Shown: piece after piece, positions 62,812 to 64,000 of the stretch
Position numbering within the stretch: the stretch's first letter is position 1
How the letters are laid out: the number at the start of each line of letters is the position of its first letter
Assembly (NCBI RefSeq): GCF_009928445.1
Contig: NZ_JAABNO010000001.1
Coordinates: 186,001 to 250,000 of the forward strand
Origin: Clostridium sp. C8-1-8
GTDB taxonomy: Bacteria > Bacillota > Clostridia > Clostridiales > Clostridiaceae
Reading direction: 5' to 3'
DNA: 64,000 bases
Position numbers and translations under genes: made by a program
The notes under the pieces: generated by a model
The model's database searches: none
Seen by the model: only the letters and a program-made list of their open reading frames with translations
What the model was told of the DNA's origin: nothing

Positions 62812-62994
62812 TGCAATCACTCCTTTCTACAAATATATTTTTTCTATATTTATATGTCTCTATACTAGAATTATTCAGCAATAAAGGGTTAACAAATATG
62901 AGGTGCAATCATTAAACATTTTATGAAAAGGATAAAATACTTTTTTAAAAGGAATAATAGATAAGATAGATTTTAGATTTTAGAGGTGATAAAA

Positions 62995-63867
62995 ATGGAT
63001 AAAAATCATAAATTTCCTACAAGTTTTCCACCACAACATCAAGATAGACAGCCAGGTTTTGAAAATGAGATGGATCCTAGACCAATTTTTGAGATGGAAG
63101 GCTACAATCAATCTTCCAACAGGTTGAAAGATAAGGTTGCCATAATAACTGGAGGAGATAGTGGAATAGGAAGAGCAGTGTCTATAGCTTTTGCTAAAGA
63201 AGGAGCTAAAGTAGCCATAGTTTATCTTCATGAAGAGGATGATGCAGAAGAAACAAAGACAGTAATAGATAAATATGGCGCACAGTGTATGCTAATAAGT
63301 GGAGATATAGGGTATGAAGACTTCTGTGGGCAAGTAGTTAAGAAAGTAATAGATCAATGGGGTAAAATAGATATTTTAGTTAACAATGCAGCAGAGCAAC
63401 ATGTACAAAATAGTCTAAAGGATATAAGTGCGGATCAGCTTGAGAAAACTTTCAGAACTAATGTATTTGGTGCTTTCTATCTAACTAAGGCAGTTTTGCC
63501 ACATATGAGATGTGGAGCTAACATAATAAATACTACATCTATAACAGCTTACCTAGGCAATGAAACTTTACTTGATTATTCTTCTACTAAAGGTGCTTTA
63601 GTTAGCTTTACAAGATCTTTATCTCAAAACCTTGCAGAGACAGGGATAAGGGTTAATGCTGTTGCACCAGGACCAATTTGGACGCCATTAATACCAGCTA
63701 GCTTCAATGCTCAAGATGTTCAAAAGTTTGGATCAGACTCACCTTTAGGTAGAGCAGGGCAACCAGTTGAGTTGGCTCAAGCCTATGTATTTTTGGCATC
63801 AAATGATGCATCTTATATTACTGGCCAGACCATACATGTAAATGGTGGTAATATAGTTAATGGATAA
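62995..63867 (+). CDS. SDR-family oxidoreductase (YhdF/glucose-dehydrogenase-like)
   Basis: 290 residues. An N-terminal extension of about 38 residues (KFPTSFPPQHQDRQPGFENEMDP-type, His/Pro-rich) precedes a classical SDR: IITGGDSGIGRAVSIAFAKEGAKVAIVYLHEEDD (TGxxxGIG near 50), the NNAAEQH strand, catalytic Ser-Tyr-Lys in NTTSITAYLGNETLLDYSSTKGALVSFTRSL, and RVNAVAPGPIWTPLIP. The extension is typical of YhxC/YhdF-like general-stress SDRs of Firmicutes. NAD(P)-dependent alcohol/ketone conversion; the substrate is unknown. ATG 62995 follows AGAGGTG. The 3' end is followed by a palindromic hairpin at the window edge. Confidence 0.9.
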   Translation: MDKNHKFPTSFPPQHQDRQPGFENEMDPRPIFEMEGYNQSSNRLKDKVAIITGGDSGIGRAVSIAFAKEGAKVAIVYLHEEDDAEETKTVIDKYGAQCMLISGDIGYEDFCGQVVKKVIDQWGKIDILVNNAAEQHVQNSLKDISADQLEKTFRTNVFGAFYLTKAVLPHMRCGANIINTTSITAYLGNETLLDYSSTKGALVSFTRSLSQNLAETGIRVNAVAPGPIWTPLIPASFNAQDVQKFGSDSPLGRAGQPVELAQAYVFLASNDASYITGQTIHVNGGNIVNG

Positions 63868-63949
63868 TTAATAATTAGGTCTGATATTTATTACAAAAAA
63901 CAATTTGGATATACCAATTTATTATGCTAATAAATATTTTGACACAATT

Positions 63950-63996
63950 CTTACTGATATCCATCTATATAATATAGATAGATGAATATCAGTAAG
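63950..63996 (+). repeat. Long inverted repeat at the right edge
   Basis: CTTACTGATAT at 63950-63960 pairs with ATATCAGTAAG at 63986-63996, and CATCTAT (63962-63968) pairs with ATAGATG (63978-63984). A near-perfect hairpin of 18 pairs, 83 bases past the SDR gene. It could be a terminator, but the following bases are cut off by the window edge. Confidence 0.5.
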
Positions 63997-64000
63997 CTAT

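Overview
The window is AT-rich, uses AGA/ATA/TTA codons heavily, has strong GGAGG-type ribosome binding sites and many TTG starts, and carries compact hairpin-plus-T terminators. Together with the gene content (Hcp, an AprA-type sulfate assimilation operon, SEDS protein, HD-GYP protein, YodB-like regulator, tandem chemoreceptors) this points to a Gram-positive, motile, probably spore-forming anaerobe of the genus Clostridium in the broad sense. No rRNA, tRNA or CRISPR array was seen.

Layout. 1-2336 (reverse): an S9 peptidase cut by the left edge, with a structured leader, then ilvE. 2920-11073 (forward): a sulfur operon, cysC, an SsuABC-type ABC transporter, aprA, aprB, cysD and a cysN fused to a decayed APS-kinase domain. 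Together these take up a sulfur oxyanion or sulfonate, make APS and reduce it to sulfite. 11503-17520: amino-acid permease, a small secreted coiled-coil protein, a cupin/HD-GYP protein and topB. 17799-23482: an unusual locus with two nearly identical small secreted proteins, a membrane-anchored helical protein, an ABC ATPase, a MacB/FtsX-like permease and a lipoprotein. I read it as a possible bacteriocin-like export/immunity system. 23694-31853: assorted single genes (DUF1648-like protein, SEDS protein, MFS transporter, homoserine dehydrogenase-like protein, RpiR regulator, orphan PTS IIB, membrane protein, NamA). 32068-36577: two tandem chemoreceptors with sigma-D-like promoters.

36886-53934 is a large surface-glycan locus: a GT2-methyltransferase fusion, a StrF-like transferase, a PIG-L deacetylase, two epimerases, two TPR-linked glycosyltransferases, sugar O/N-acyltransferases and a polysaccharide-deacetylase-like protein. 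It also holds what looks like a complete four-enzyme route to UDP-2,3-diacetamido-2,3-dideoxy-glucuronic acid (WbpA, WbpB, WbpE and WbpD types). Two putative surface proteins (DNRLRE/DUF6385-like) are embedded in it and are candidate acceptors. Several upstream regions contain a CATAnnnTA box like the -10 of sporulation sigma factors, so the product may decorate the spore surface.

54152-63867: EcsC-family protein, pseudouridine catabolism (psuK with an N-terminal HTH, then psuG), hcp with an activator-type palindrome, an AI-2E-family membrane protein, a divergent YodB-like regulator/azoreductase pair, an unknown small protein and an SDR oxidoreductase. A dispersed, hairpin-forming MITE-like repeat occurs in seven full or decayed copies between genes.
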